Positions 10,591 to 21,497 of a DNA stretch of 64,000 bases are shown here, piece by piece (the first letter of the stretch is position 1; each line of letters begins with the position of its first letter). The position numbers were made by a program, and so were the translations under genes. A model generated the notes under the pieces. The model was given only the letters and a program-made list of their open reading frames with translations. It had not been told where the DNA came from and ran no database searches. This stretch comes from Escarpia spicata (lineage: Eukaryota > Annelida > Polychaeta > Sabellida > Siboglinidae), in assembly GCA_963995525.1 (NCBI GenBank), contig OZ023205.1:59474000-59537999 (forward strand). The letters run 5' to 3'.

Positions 10591-13368
10591 TTGTGTTATT
10601 CATTAAAAGATTATTATTATTATAAGCAGTTCGTTCACAGAAATGCTAATTAATTTAGCTTTTGTAATATAATCCAACTATTGAATTATTTTGTCCGGGT
10701 CCGGTAAAATTCGGCAAAAATGTCCAAAGTGGTTCTTCGAGAAATATAACAAATGTAAAAGTATTCTCTTTTTTTATTAAACTGACTAATTTAAATATCA
10801 TCTAACCTTCTTCACGATGGACAACATTAATTCACGAAGTATGTTCAATAATTTGTGTTAACAAAGGATGGTCAGTAATCTAAATTAACGATGGAAAATA
10901 CTATTCGGAGTTTTTTCTTCATCTTGTTGCAGTTTTAGTGCACCTCTTTTTGTTGACGCTACAACGTTCGGTTGGTGTAGGAATTGCGACATTTTAACGC
11001 TCGGCTGCGCATCAGAACATCGCTACACGGCTGTGGCATCAGTAGCTATTACATCTTTTCGACTCGACTCCGAGTGTATAGGCCTGTGTGTCTGACGTAC
11101 CTGTTTAGCTACATATACGTACGTACATGCGTGCTTGCGTGGGTGCGTGCGAGCGTGCGAGCGTGCGTGCGTGCGTGTGCGGGCGAAGGAGATTGTGTGC
11201 TGTCATTTCTGCACGTAGACTCGACAGATGAATTACTGCTGAAAACGTTTTCACATATACACCATACAAAGGAGAATATTTCATATACATTGGCTGGTAT
11301 TTTAAACGTTTATTAAAGTTGCTCTTAAACAAAGTATAGTCATACTGTAAAGTTGTCTGTCCCCTCCGTCTTACTTCCTTCCTTCCTTCCTTCCATTGGG
11401 CGGTATGCAAATGGCTTAAGAAGACCTGAGCCTTACCTCGGGTATGTCGCTCGCCAAGCCGTGTGCATCATCGTGCTGTGGTGATGCATTGTCCCCTCAC
11501 GACTAAGGGTCTATTTGTTTGTCAATGAAATTGAACAAACAACCGTTCCAGGTTCGTCACGAATATATATGTTTTATTCATCAGTAGAAACTTCAGACAC
11601 GATGTCCGTACAACGTTTACACATTCATGTGCACCGACAGTTCAACTCTATTTTACATTTAAAGTGTCCGTGTTTTTTGAAGATCGAAAGATAAAAGCAA
11701 TATATAAACCACCGTGGTTTATATTTGCCGAAATTTTGATAAGTCTAAACTGTGGGAAAAAATGTCCTAGTTTTCCGTGGAGAGCGTCAACGTGTCTCTT
11801 CGTCTGTGTTCATTGCCGTCCTCCCCGTAATTCCAAAAATAGTTCCCTTTTAAACATACTGGCTTGGCCTCAAGCCAAATCCGGGAATTGTCTTTAAACC
11901 GTAAGGTATCGAAAAGCATAGTATGACATTTGTAGAATTATGGCTCTACGCATGCGTGTTTTTAATGCTGTCATACTATGGGGATAAGGGTGCTCACTCA
12001 CGTGAGGGGGTCTGCATTTACTTGCATAATTTCATCTTTCCGGTTCGATCTTAAAACCAGGACATGATCACGAAGTGAATCTAAGGTCAGGCCAATGTCT
12101 GCACCAAATTCCAGTCATGACTCTTAACTGTCAACTACATTCTGTTCCGGTAGACACCAAGAACTACGCCTACAGACGCGAAAATAAACAAATCGTTCAA
12201 ACCTTGTTGCTTTAGAAACACGCCCACAGTGACGCCAACCATATGCTTGCCTTGTGCAGCATTCTTTTATATAATGCTTTTATATAACGCGAATCTGGAT
12301 TTTCTATTCTAGTCTTTCTCTGATAACTAATAATAATAGTAATTAACTAAATTAGCCACTGCATGTCTGTTACAATACGTAAAGTGTTCGAGAAACATTG
12401 GTATAAACGTAGTGTGACGCTGCATGATTAGGTAGTATCAATTCCATTGACTGGTTTGACTCTATAGTCTATATTTGAAAGTGAAATACATGCATTTTAC
12501 ATAGGTTTAGAGTACCATCATTGTTTTTTAATTTTTTATTTCACTAAAGAATAACAGCTGACATTGAATGCTTTTCTAACAGAATACATGTTGAGCAATC
12601 TCAAAAGGTGCGCCAGAAGTTTATCTGTGCAAACAATCATGGGCAGTGTGGGTCAATAAAAGCACTAGGTAAAACATAAATGCATAAAGTACTGGCTACT
12701 ACGTGTGTGTGTTGTCCAGCAAGGGTGGTGACTTCTGAAGGTGATAGCAAATTATTAGGTGTAGGGATTTCATTAATTGTTTTGGCAGTCTGCATTATAT
12801 GCATGTATCTTTACTATAACAGACTTCCTGTTGTGTTAAAAGATAGTCCCCTGAAAATTGTGATATTTTAAATTTTTAGACCCTTTTTATGTTAACAGAG
12901 TGCACTAAACCAGGCATATCAACAGGTTCTGTGGTAGAATGTATTGGACGTGAAATGACGCATATCTGGAAGAGTGTAGTTGGCGGAGTGATTTTTTGCC
13001 ATTTTTTCCACGTAGCACACGTGGTGCAAAAAATTTGGTTATTTTTGTCAATATCGATGGTACAGTGTATGCATGCGTTTTAAAAGATCTGGAGGTATTT
13101 GATTTTGACGAAATTTCATCAGTATATCAACAACATGATACCAGTTGCTGTGAATGAATTTCAGATTTTTGTCAGGTGCAGTTTTCTTATAATCTGACAG
13201 AACGTTAACATGGTCGCCATCGGGAAATCTAACAGTAACAGTGGGACTAGCGAATTTCCCCAAGAATAGTTAAATCATTATTTACACCCGGCATACGTAT
13301 TTATTTGAAGAAGTTTCCCAAAAAGCGCGATAAGACGCAAGCAAATTAAACGGAACGTAAAAAAGAAA
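10591..13368. other. No gene supported; CGTG-rich patch at 11.13-11.18 kb and (CTTC)n at 11.38 kb
   Basis: AT-rich anonymous sequence. A 71-codon - strand ORF at 13,048-13,263 (MGKFASPTVTVRFPDGDHVN...) looks protein-like but has no family I recognise. A + strand ORF at 12,680-12,871 has one hydrophobic stretch but no other support. Confidence 0.4.
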
Positions 13369-13524
13369 ATGACGACTTCGACAGAACCCACGTCAGAAAA
13401 TGATCGTTTCGTTTCGTTTCGTAACAGCGGGATGGAGGGTCTGTGCCTATGCCTAGGCTATGGCCAGTATGGGGACCCGGAAGATGGCGCGCATAGCGAG
13501 AACGAAGAGGCATTACATCTAGGA
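13369..13524 (+). CDS. Possible first coding exon, DDX54-like helicase
   Basis: A Met-initiated block (MTTSTEPTSENDRF...) becomes acidic towards its end (GDPEDGAHSENEEALHLG) and can end at a GTCAGT donor in phase 0. That matches phase 0 at the acceptor of the exon at 14,252. Acidic, low-complexity N-termini are usual in DDX54/Dbp10 helicases. The donor is weak and nothing within the exon itself identifies the family, so this is a linked guess. Confidence 0.3.
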
Positions 13525-13860
13525 GTCAGTATATTGAATTATATGTGTCTAAACCTATAATGACTATTGGGCTATATGAGCATTTGTATAGATTCTAGAA
13601 TCCGGATCCACCTCGATTTGCCGTCATAACTTGAGTTTTGCCTAACTATGAAGTTTGATACCTTGGAGGCTGAGCGTTAATTCCATCATTCAACATCATC
13701 CCAGGCATATTAAAGTCTGTCTTCTGTACGGGCAGTTTTAGTAGTCCGGATTGCCGTAAGCCCATTATGTAGGATGCATTTTGGGATGGAGAAGAAGCAT
13801 GAGCTCGTCTTTCACCAATACTGGGTAGTAGACATGTATCTAGTGCACCAGCATTGGAAC

Positions 13861-13884
13861 CGGGGGGGGGGGGGGTTGGGGGGC
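13861..13884. repeat. Poly-G run
   Basis: Fourteen consecutive G followed by TT and a second G run. It is capable of forming a G-quadruplex. Confidence 0.9.
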
Positions 13885-14251
13885 TGAGGGTTGAGAAAGG
13901 GGAGTCTGTCTTCCCCAAATACCTGGGTATTGAGTGTTTTTGTAATAAAATGTAGTAAAATTAGAATGTAATCCCCCCTTCTCCCCATCTTCCGTTGTCA
14001 TGTCTGACAGCACGGAAAAGTTCAGAAGATGGCAGGCAAAAATTATATGTTATTGTGAACATTTTTAACAAACCACTCCTGACTCCCATCTTCGAATGTC
14101 GTGCCTGACAGTGTTGAGTGATTGAGTGAGTCAAAGCCAAAATTTATGTCACAGCAAAAAATGCACAACGTAATCATGTTTGACCGAACCGACAGCGGCG
14201 TGCCAAGTTCCTATGCCAATGTAATGTATGTGCTACTTTGTTACATGACAG

Positions 14252-14375
14252 ATGTGTCCAACTGGTGATGTTGAGGAGTTTGATGAAGATGACGAAGTGT
14301 CGGAGAAGAAGTTCGCTTGGACTCTTATTATGGAACGCAACTGCAAGAAGAAGTCTGGCAGTTTCCAGTCAATGG
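14252..14375 (+). CDS. N-terminal exon of a DDX54/Dbp10-like DEAD-box RNA helicase
   Basis: An acceptor (TTACATGACAG) opens a 124-nt exon reading GDVEEFDEDDEVSEKKFA and ending NCKKKSGSFQSMG, then a GTATGA donor inside the Gly codon. The KKKSG-x-FQSMG string is the signature that immediately precedes the Q-motif region in DDX54, the nucleolar RNA helicase of large-subunit ribosome assembly. The preceding DVE and acidic run also fit. The DEAD core exons expected next are not found up to the array at 17.7 kb, so the gene is either split by a long intron, interrupted, or a fragment. Confidence 0.5.
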
Positions 14376-15444
14376 GTATGACAGATTACACACACTCACA
14401 CACAGAAGACAGTTTCCGAGAGTATACATGTATAAATTATGTTTGTTGTGACATAAATTTTCGCGCTAATGCAATATACTTCTCAAACTTTTAAAGTTTG
14501 CGGCACATATTATAGCTTGATCCTCGCGGCACACTGAGTCGTGTGTTTCAAAATGCCCGTTATGGTGGCGGATGGAATTGACAAATTCATCGTCTTATAC
14601 CACTATTCTCACTCTTGATAAAGAGTGTTTGTTGGTTGGGATAGATAGGGCTAGAGGACCTCTCGTTGTAACACCAGTAACCAGATATATGAGAATTAAC
14701 CTCCTTTGTCCTGACAGCCCTTTTAATAGTTTTGGTGTCTGATTCTGATAAAAAATCAAGATTCCAACTTTGTTGTATTTGATTCATTATTTCATCAAAG
14801 TGACACAAGAGAATGCTAAAAACAGACTGTCATCAAAGGGAATAAAAACATGTATGGCTTGAATTCATATTATATTACATCCTGCTATCTATTTCCATGT
14901 CCACCAAGCCAAAAAAAAGAAAAAAATCAATGAATTAGAAATTCCACATTTAATGCAGTGCATCCAGACATTTCCGAATATGCATATTTTTTGCGCGCTT
15001 TTCGAGATGCCGAGATGTGACGTCACATATGATCCATAGTCGCATCAGGCCGACCCTTTCCATGCATTCAGAGCATGTTTACAAGGATAGCTTTTGGATC
15101 GAAACGAACGTCAAAATGAGTTATGCGATATTCCGATGTAATACAAACACTAGTCATCTTAGAGGAACAAGCAGTTATCTTACGGTTTCACATGAATCCA
15201 ATTTTATTCAAAACAATGAATGCGAATGAGCCTACAAGTCGACTAGGTTTCGCCGAGCTTGGGCTCGTTTTTAGAATAATTATATCGGATGCAACCAACG
15301 GGAAATAATCTACCCCAATAAACATACATAACAAACATATTGTATCCAGCTACAGAAAGTAACGTGTATAAGTGTAAAATATCGACATATGAAGGAGGAG
15401 TTGTACAATTTATCATAACAACCTAAATCAGTCAGCAAATTTCT
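14376..15444. other. No gene supported
   Basis: A - strand ORF at 14,587-14,808 (MCHFDEIMNQIQQSWNLDFL...) is protein-like but unrecognised. A 14-bp perfect palindrome with a CRE core lies at 15,015-15,028. Confidence 0.4.
15015..15028. promoter_or_regulatory. CRE-like palindrome
   Basis: ATGTGACGTCACAT is a perfect 14-bp palindrome containing the full CREB/ATF site TGACGTCA. No gene start is evident beside it. Confidence 0.3.
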
Positions 15445-15534
15445 GTCGGTCCTGCTAGCTCAGTTGGTAAAGGCGTTGGTTCCTTGGCATTTATTTTATA
15501 ATCGGTCAACGCCGGTTCAATCCCGACACCAAAC
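15445..15534 (+). ncRNA. tRNA-like sequence (pseudogene or SINE head)
   Basis: The A-box TAGCTCAGTTGG at 15,456 and the B-box GGTTCAATCC at 15,514 have tRNA-like spacing. GTCGG and CCGAC can pair as an outer stem, and GGCGTTG with CAACGCC as an inner one. The cloverleaf is not regular: the acceptor and anticodon arms do not fit. It is therefore more likely a pol III-derived repeat head than a functional tRNA. Confidence 0.5.
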
Positions 15535-15562
15535 CATTGATTTTCTTTACACTTTTTTTGTT

Positions 15563-15956
15563 TATGTTTTCACCAAGTAATATAAACCAAATAATTTGTT
15601 ATACTATGATGCACTGTTTGTAAATATTTTTTATAGTAATTATTTATTCGCCACAAAAAATTAAAACATGGGAATTATATAATGATGTTTCTAAATTTTA
15701 TTGATCCAAAAAAATGTAATGTTATGGATTCATAATTTATTAACTGTATGTATATATATATATATATTGTACGGTAATATATTGTAATTATATATGTGAA
15801 AACAAATGATGATAAATAAAATTTAGAAACATCGTTATATATAATTACCATATTTTCATTTTTGTGGCGAATAAATAATTACTAAAAAGATATTTACAAA
15901 CAGTGCATCATAGTATAAAAAATGATTTGGTTTTGTATTACTTGGTGAAAACATTT
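15563..15956. mobile_element. Fold-back MITE-like palindrome
   Basis: Two arms of about 140 bp are inverted repeats: 15,563-15,700 (CACCAAGTAATATAAACCAA, ATTTATTCGCCACAAAA) and 15,816-15,956 (TTTTGTGGCGAATAAAT, ATTACTTGGTG). An AT-rich loop with a TA microsatellite separates them. No transposase lies within. It directly adjoins the tRNA-like sequence on the left and a LINE RT fragment on the right. Confidence 0.8.
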
Positions 15957-15974
15957 AAAAAAAATCATGACAAA

Positions 15975-16370
15975 CTGAAGGAACAAGTTGAACAGGATAG
16001 GTGAGAGCAGGCAGCCTCACTCCTATTTCAACTTTGAACCAATCTGTCAACTGACCATTGATTGTAACAGCATATTCGACATTCTCATACATGGCCTCAA
16101 TCAGTGATGTCATTTTGGGATACACCCCAACAAATCTTCATCAGTAATGTAAGTTGTCCACTGATCAGATGGGGGCGGTTTACGGAACTTCCATGGCAAG
16201 TAACCGTTCAAAGTTACACTATCTTCATCAGTAATGTAAGTTGTCCACTGATCAGATGAGAACGGTTTACGTAACTTTAATGGCAAGTAACCATTCAAAG
16301 TTACTTTATGTTGATCAGATATTTGGTAGGAATACTTTATGAAAATGTTCTGTGTGTGTGGTGTCATCTG
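15975..16370 (-). pseudogene. LINE RT fragment with internal 87-bp duplication
   Basis: On the - strand, MTSLIEAMYENVEYAVTING, QLTDWFKVEIGVR and GCLLSPILFNLFLQFVM form the RT region with the (R)QG-x-LSP motif. A small deletion removes the QG part and shifts the frame. Upstream of it an 87-bp stretch is tandemly duplicated (16,138-16,223 and 16,224-16,310), giving two copies of DQWTTYITDED. Inactive. Confidence 0.75.
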
Positions 16371-17715
16371 GCAAGTAATGTCAAACTAACGACTTTGTTG
16401 CTTGTGTTTTGACATTACAAACTACCAAGATATTGCTTCCAGAGGATAGGTAATTTTGCTAATAATTGTAATTGTCTTTGAACTTGCATGTATTTGTATG
16501 ATTATATATATTTTACAGAACCAGAACATATGAAAATGAGATAAAAACTCCTGCATCATCAGAGGCTGAACTACAGAAAGTATGTGCATGCATGTGTGAC
16601 ATGTTCACAATTTTTGTTTTAAGAAAACTAACACATGACAAGCCTTGCCATTTAAAGGTAGCTAGCTGTCTGATGAAGATTGTCGATAGCAGACACAGCA
16701 AAAAAAGGTAAATTGACTGGAAAATAAGCAAGAAATATTACCAATTTGTACCTTGCAGTCCGATGAACCTCTTCACTCAAATGACTATTGATTTAATATA
16801 AATATGCTTTTTTGTTTATTCCATTGTTTATAATGTTAATTACGTATACAAATATAGCAGTAAGCACTGGACTTAGATTACTAAATTTGGTGTGAAGTTT
16901 CTCCATACAACTCCAGTAAAAGCCACCAAGTAACTTATTTATTTGTCAAACACCTTTTCTAATAGCAAGTGTGTTTTTTCTTTAACAGATGCGGTAGCAG
17001 AGGGAATTTGAACATCCCGAACTACCTGAAGGGTGCAAGACCCAAGGTAATTCTCACCTCAGTTCTTGTTACTTACAATCAGCTCCTACACCTTGGACCA
17101 GTTTCATAAAACATTCGTACATATAAACCTCTTTCCAGCTTCAGATATTGAAATTTGATTTGATTCAGAAAATATTAATGTTATTTTGCGCGCAGAAACT
17201 TGCCAAGTGATTTTTTTTAATGGTGGATTGCCCTGAAACTGTTGGTATGTTTGTCCAGCTTGAGTATACTATGAATATATATTTTATTGCACTAAAATTA
17301 GTATTGTTGTAGCATGTAGATGTTTATCAGGAAATCCGGTTTATGGTCATATTGTTGAGTGTGGATGTTGTGTAAAGGGAGACAACCAATGAACTAAAAA
17401 AAAAATTAGAAAGTAGAGTCAATAATTTTTCACCATATTTTATATTTTTTGTTTGATGGTAGTTATCTTTGAAGGGGAAGAAAAGCCACTCAATTTAAAC
17501 AAGCCCTTGTACACACAGTTCCAAATGTACATTCCTGGATAGCATCTATGCCCAAACCCCTCCCCGACTGGTTGCAACCACCCGATCATTCCACCAAAAT
17601 CTGGGACGATTCAGTTAAGTGTTTGTTGGGGAGAAATATTCATGTTTTTCAAATTTAGCAGCAAGCCAATGTAGTGGGAATCTAAGGGAGGTAGCTTGAA
17701 CAAATCTAAAATACT
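16371..17715. other. No gene confirmed; weak exon candidates
   Basis: An acceptor TTCTTTAACAG at 16,988 and a donor AAG/GTAATT at 17,046 bound a short block open in one frame (CGSRGNLNIPNYLKGARPK). With an alternative acceptor at 16,997 it reads QREFEHPELPEGCKTQ. A second splice-bounded block starts after TTTTACAG at 16,518. They do not share a consistent phase and I cannot assign them. Confidence 0.3.
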
Positions 17716-17765
17716 ATACATTTTCGTACTGTAAACGTACAGGACCACCATTAGAAGTTGGTGAG

Positions 17766-17999
17766 TTATCTATGTATTAACACGCTAACATTGGAGTCTT
17801 GAAAGTGTATCTCCTTCGAGACATCAAGGTCTACTCGCATCTTGCTATGTTCATATGTTGGCATGAATGGCTTGTTTAGACCATTGGCCTCTGATCCACC
17901 AATTGACGATGCATTTGAGAAAATACAACGATAGGTTTCTTTAGAGTTATTTACTTTTATGTCTTTTATATGCATGACTTTCCGGATAGTCTTTTTCAT
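17766..17999 (-). CDS. Conserved 77-codon array ORF, copy 2
   Basis: MKKTIRKVMHIKDIKVNN to SVLIHR plus stop. Intact. No recognised family. Confidence 0.28.
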   Translation of the reverse strand: MKKTIRKVMHIKDIKVNNSKETYRCIFSNASSIGGSEANGLNKPFMPTYEHSKMRVDLDVSKEIHFQDSNVSVLIHR

Positions 18000-18061
18000 T
18001 CAATTGAGTGGTGATTCACCACATGACACCAATGTAAATTAGTGGTTTGTAGATGCATCGG

Positions 18062-18065
<4 letters not shown>

Positions 18066-18139
<74 letters not shown>

Positions 18140-18555
18140 AGAATGAGAGAGAGAGAGAGAGAGGGAGTGAGAGAGAAGGAGGGAGGGACAGAGAGATGGA
18201 TGGAAGGAGAACGAGAGAGAGAGAGAGAGAGAGGTAGGGATAGTAAGAGGGGGGTAGGGAAAGAGGGATTGAGTGACACAGAGAGAGAGAGGGAGGGATG
18301 GAAGGGGAGGGAGGGAGGGAGAGAGAGAGAGGGGGGAGTGAGAGAGAGGGAGGGAGGGAGGGAGGGAGGGAGGGAGGGAGGGAGGGAGGGAGGGAGGGAG
18401 GGAGGGAGGGAGGGAGGGAGGGAGGGAGGGAGGGAGGGAGGGAGGGAGGGAGAGATGGATGGAAGGAGAGCGAGAGAGAGGGAGGGAGAGTGAGTGGGGG
18501 GTAGGGAAAGAGGGATTGAGAGACAGTGAGAGAGAGGGAGGAATGGAGGGAGGGA
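18066..18555. repeat. Purine tract with (GA)n and (GGGA)n
   Basis: (GA)n at about 18,066-18,135 and (GGGA)n at about 18,347-18,450 within nearly 500 bp of purines. It ends about 35 bp before the exon acceptor. Confidence 0.95.
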
Positions 18556-18589
18556 AGAGATCACTATATTCATCTGTACTGCCTCCCAG

Positions 18590-18736
18590 CATGAAAAGAA
18601 GAGCAACAAGGGTCATGACCACCACTCCAAAGATGATAGTCCCAGTCTCCTCATCGCCACGGCCAATGGTACTGACCAGACAATGACCCCTGATGATATG
18701 CCACTGACCTCTGACATCAATCACGTTGCCGAAAAG
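18590..18736 (+). CDS. Array exon-like block 1 (147 nt)
   Basis: Acceptor CTGCCTCCCAG, donor AAG/GTAATC, phase 0-0, 49 codons. HEKKSNKGHDHHSKDDSPS then LLIATANG and INHVAEK. It has TDQTM where most copies have TDQPM. Confidence 0.5.
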
Positions 18737-18859
18737 GTAATCTTGAAAGTACTACAAACTACTTCATTTGATTTTTTTTGCACAAACATGGCAGTAGGTT
18801 CTCTCTTTAGAAATTTAGGATCAACCTTTTACTCAGTCCTATTGTTACGGTAGAAAACT

Positions 18860-18979
18860 TCAGTTATATGACAGTTGTGCCTTTTTGCTATTGGCATGAA
18901 CTTTGAATTGTACTGATGTAGTAGTTTGACTGACATTTGACATTGTTCCAAACTTCCAAAATCCTTTATGAGCACCCAT
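18860..18979 (-). CDS. Conserved 39-codon ORF (right copy 1)
   Basis: Intact. Further intact copies on the - strand lie at 19,522-19,641; 22,222-22,341; 22,836-22,955; 24,180-24,299; 26,596-26,715; 27,219-27,338; 32,109-32,228; 32,729-32,848; 33,610-33,729; 36,573-36,692 and 37,439-37,558. Copies at 28,660-28,746 and 29,729-29,815 are shortened by a 5-bp deletion. The one ending at 36,076 has lost its stop. Confidence 0.28.
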   Translation of the reverse strand: MGAHKGFWKFGTMSNVSQTTTSVQFKVHANSKKAQLSYN

Positions 18980-19014
18980 GCCTGCGCATTTTCTCTTCAG
19001 TGCTATATAGTGCT

Positions 19015-19175
19015 GAAGAGAGAGGGGGGAGTGAGAGGGAGCGAGGGAGGGAGGGAGTAAATAAAGGAGGGAAGGAGGGAGGGAGGGGTGGAGGTAGAGG
19101 GATGGAGAGAGACCGAGAGGGGAGAGGGAGGGAGGGAGGATGGGAGGGAGGGAGAACGAGAGAGAGAGAAAGAAA
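19015..19175. repeat. Purine tract
   Basis: GGGA and GA repeats between the TATATA palindrome and exon-like block 2. Confidence 0.9.
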
Positions 19176-19212
19176 TAGAGAGATCACTATATTCATCTGT
19201 ATTGCCTCCCAG

Positions 19213-19398
19213 CATGAAAAGAAGAGCAAGAAGAGTCACCACCACCACTCCAAAGATGACAGTCCCAGTCTCCTCATCGCCACGGCCAATGGTACTGACC
19301 AGCCAATGACCCCTGATGATATGCCAGTGACATCTGACCAGCCAATGACCACTGATGATATGCCAGTGACCTCTGACATGAATCATGTTGCCGAAAAG
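19213..19398 (+). CDS. Array exon-like block 2 (186 nt, internal duplication)
   Basis: Open for 62 codons. A 39-nt in-frame duplication gives a second TSDQPMTTDDMPV. It has SKKSHHHHSKDD where block 1 has SNKGHDHH. Splice sites retained. Confidence 0.5.
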
Positions 19399-19674
19399 GT
19401 AATCTTGAAAGTACTACAAACTACTTAATTTGATTTTTCTTGCATGAACATGGCAGTAGGTTCTCTCTTTAGAAATTTAGGAACAACTTTTTACTCAGTC
19501 CTATTATTACGGTAGAAAACTTCAATTATATGACAGTTGTGCCTTTTTGCTATTGGCATGAACTTTGAACTGTACTGATGTAGTAGTTTTACTGACATTT
19601 GACATTGTTCCAAACTTCGAAAATCCTTTATGAGCACCCATGCCTGCGGATTTTCTCTTCAGTGCTATATAGTG

Positions 19675-19828
19675 CTGAAGAGAGAGGGGGGAGTGAGAGG
19701 GAGCGAGGGAGGGAGGGAGTGAATAAAGGAGGGAAGGAGGGAGGGAGGGGTGGAGGTAGAGGGTTGGAGAGAGACCGATAGGGGGGAGGGAGGGAGGGAG
19801 AACGAGAGAGAGAGAAAGAAATAGAGAG
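19675..19828. repeat. Purine tract
   Basis: Same type and position as 19,015-19,175. Confidence 0.9.
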
Positions 19829-19858
19829 ATCATTATATTCATCTGTATTGCCTCCCAG

Positions 19859-19991
19859 CATGAAAAGAAGAGCAAGAAGGGTCACCACCACCACTCCAAA
19901 GATGATAGTCCCAGTCTCATCGCCACGGTCTATGGTACTGACCAGCCAATGACCCCTGTTGATATGCCACTGACCTCTGACATCAATCACG
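19859..19991 (+). pseudogene. Array exon-like block 3 (donor end lost)
   Basis: HEKKSKKGHHHHSKDD to DINH, then fused directly to a GGGA tract. VAEK and the donor are missing. Confidence 0.6.
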
Positions 19992-20085
19992 AGACCGAGA
20001 GGGGGGAGGGAGGGAGGGAGGGAGGGAGGGAGGGAGGGAGGGAGGGAGGGAGGGAGAACGAGAGAGAGAGAAAGAAATAGAGAGA
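19992..20085. repeat. Purine tract fused to truncated exon
   Basis: (GGGA)n run joined to the broken end of block 3. Confidence 0.9.
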
Positions 20086-20122
20086 TCACTATATTCATAT
20101 GTATTTGTTTCTCAGAAATAGC

Positions 20123-20968
20123 ATGGTGAATTAGCAACACAGAGGTGAGCCTGTAGTAACACTGCCAGTACATGACAGCCAACACATATAGGTGAGCCTG
20201 TAGCAACACTGCAGGTACATGACAGCCAACACATAGAGGTGAGCCTGTAGCAACACTGCCAGTACACGACAGCCAACACATAGAGGTGAGCCTGTAGCAA
20301 CACTCCAGGTACATGACAGCCAACACAAAGAGATGAGCCTGTAGCAACACTGCCATGACAGCCAACACATAGAGGTGTGCCTGTAGCAAAACTGCCAGTA
20401 CACGACAGCCAACACATAGAGGTGAGCCTGTAGCAACACTGCCAGTACACGACAGCCAACACATAGAGGTGAGCCTGTAGCAACATTGCCAGTACATGAC
20501 AGTCAACACATAGAGTTGAGCCTGTAGCAACACCGCAGGTACATGACAGCCAACACATAGAGGTTAGCCTGTAGCATCACTTCCAGTACTTGACAGCCAA
20601 CACATAGAGGTGAGCCTGTAGCAACACTGCCAGTACATGACAGCCAACACATAGAGGTGAGCCTGTAGCAACACTGCAGGTACATGACAGCCAACACAAA
20701 GAGATGAGCCTGTAGCAACACTGCCATGACAGCCAACACATAGAGGTGAGCCTGTAACAAAACTGCCAGTACACGACAGCCAACACATAGAGGTGAGCCT
20801 GTAGCAACACTGCCAGTACACGACAGCCAACACATAGAGGTGAGCCTGTAGCAAGTACACGACAGCCAACACATAGAGGTTAGCCTGTAGCAACACTGCC
20901 AGTACATGACAGCCAACACATAGAGGTGAGCCTGTAGCAACACTGCAGTACGTGACAGCCAACACATA
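20123..20968 (+). repeat. 47-bp minisatellite, about 18 units
   Basis: Reverse complement of the 1-541 repeat. Most units contain AGAGGTGAGCCTGTAGCAAC and GACAGCCAACACATAG. A 42-bp variant (ACTGCCATGACAGCC) and an AAAGAGATGAGCC variant recur together about every 7-8 units, so a higher-order repeat is present. Confidence 0.95.
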
Positions 20969-21201
20969 TATAAATATTCATTCTGGTGATGGTACAGTAG
21001 CTTGTATTGCAAGAGATCTTCAAATATAATTCTTTTAAGAGTTTGTCCCAGTTATCCCGGTTTTTACCACTACTTGGCGTTTTTCCCAGGACGGGTTTTA
21101 CCGGTATTTACCGCCCGGCATTTACCAGGGTGGGAAAACGTGCCAACCTTGATACATTTTCATACTGTAAACTTACAGGACCACTCTTAGAAGTTGGTGA
21201 G

Positions 21202-21435
21202 TTATCTATGTATTAACACGCTAACTTTGGAGTCTTGTAAGTGTATCTCCTTCGAGACATCAAGGTCTACTCGCATCTTGCTATTTTCATATGTTGGCTT
21301 GAATGGTTTGTTTAGACCATTGGCCTCTGATCCACCAATTGACGATGCATTTGAGAAAATACAACGATAGGTTTCTTTAGAGTTATTTACTTTTATGTCT
21401 TTTATATGCATGACTTTCCGGATAGTCTTTTTCAT
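21202..21435 (-). CDS. Conserved 77-codon array ORF, copy 3
   Basis: Intact, with PFKPTYENSK and QDSKVSVLIHR. Confidence 0.28.
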   Translation of the reverse strand: MKKTIRKVMHIKDIKVNNSKETYRCIFSNASSIGGSEANGLNKPFKPTYENSKMRVDLDVSKEIHLQDSKVSVLIHR

Positions 21436-21497
21436 TCAATTGAGTGGTGATTCACCAGATGACACCAATGTAAATTAGTGGTTTGTAGCTGCATCGG

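Noticed and set aside
12680..12871. Small membrane-protein ORF
   Set aside because: It has one hydrophobic run in AT-rich DNA, with no splice sites and no family match.
15445..15534. Functional tRNA gene
   Set aside because: A and B boxes are present, but a regular acceptor stem and anticodon arm cannot be formed.
18053..18493. Arg/Glu-rich and Pro/Ser/Leu-rich ORFs over the purine tracts
   Set aside because: They are translations of GA and GGGA simple repeats on either strand.
20123..20968. CRISPR-like array
   Set aside because: The 47-bp units are contiguous with no unique spacers, and the context is animal DNA.
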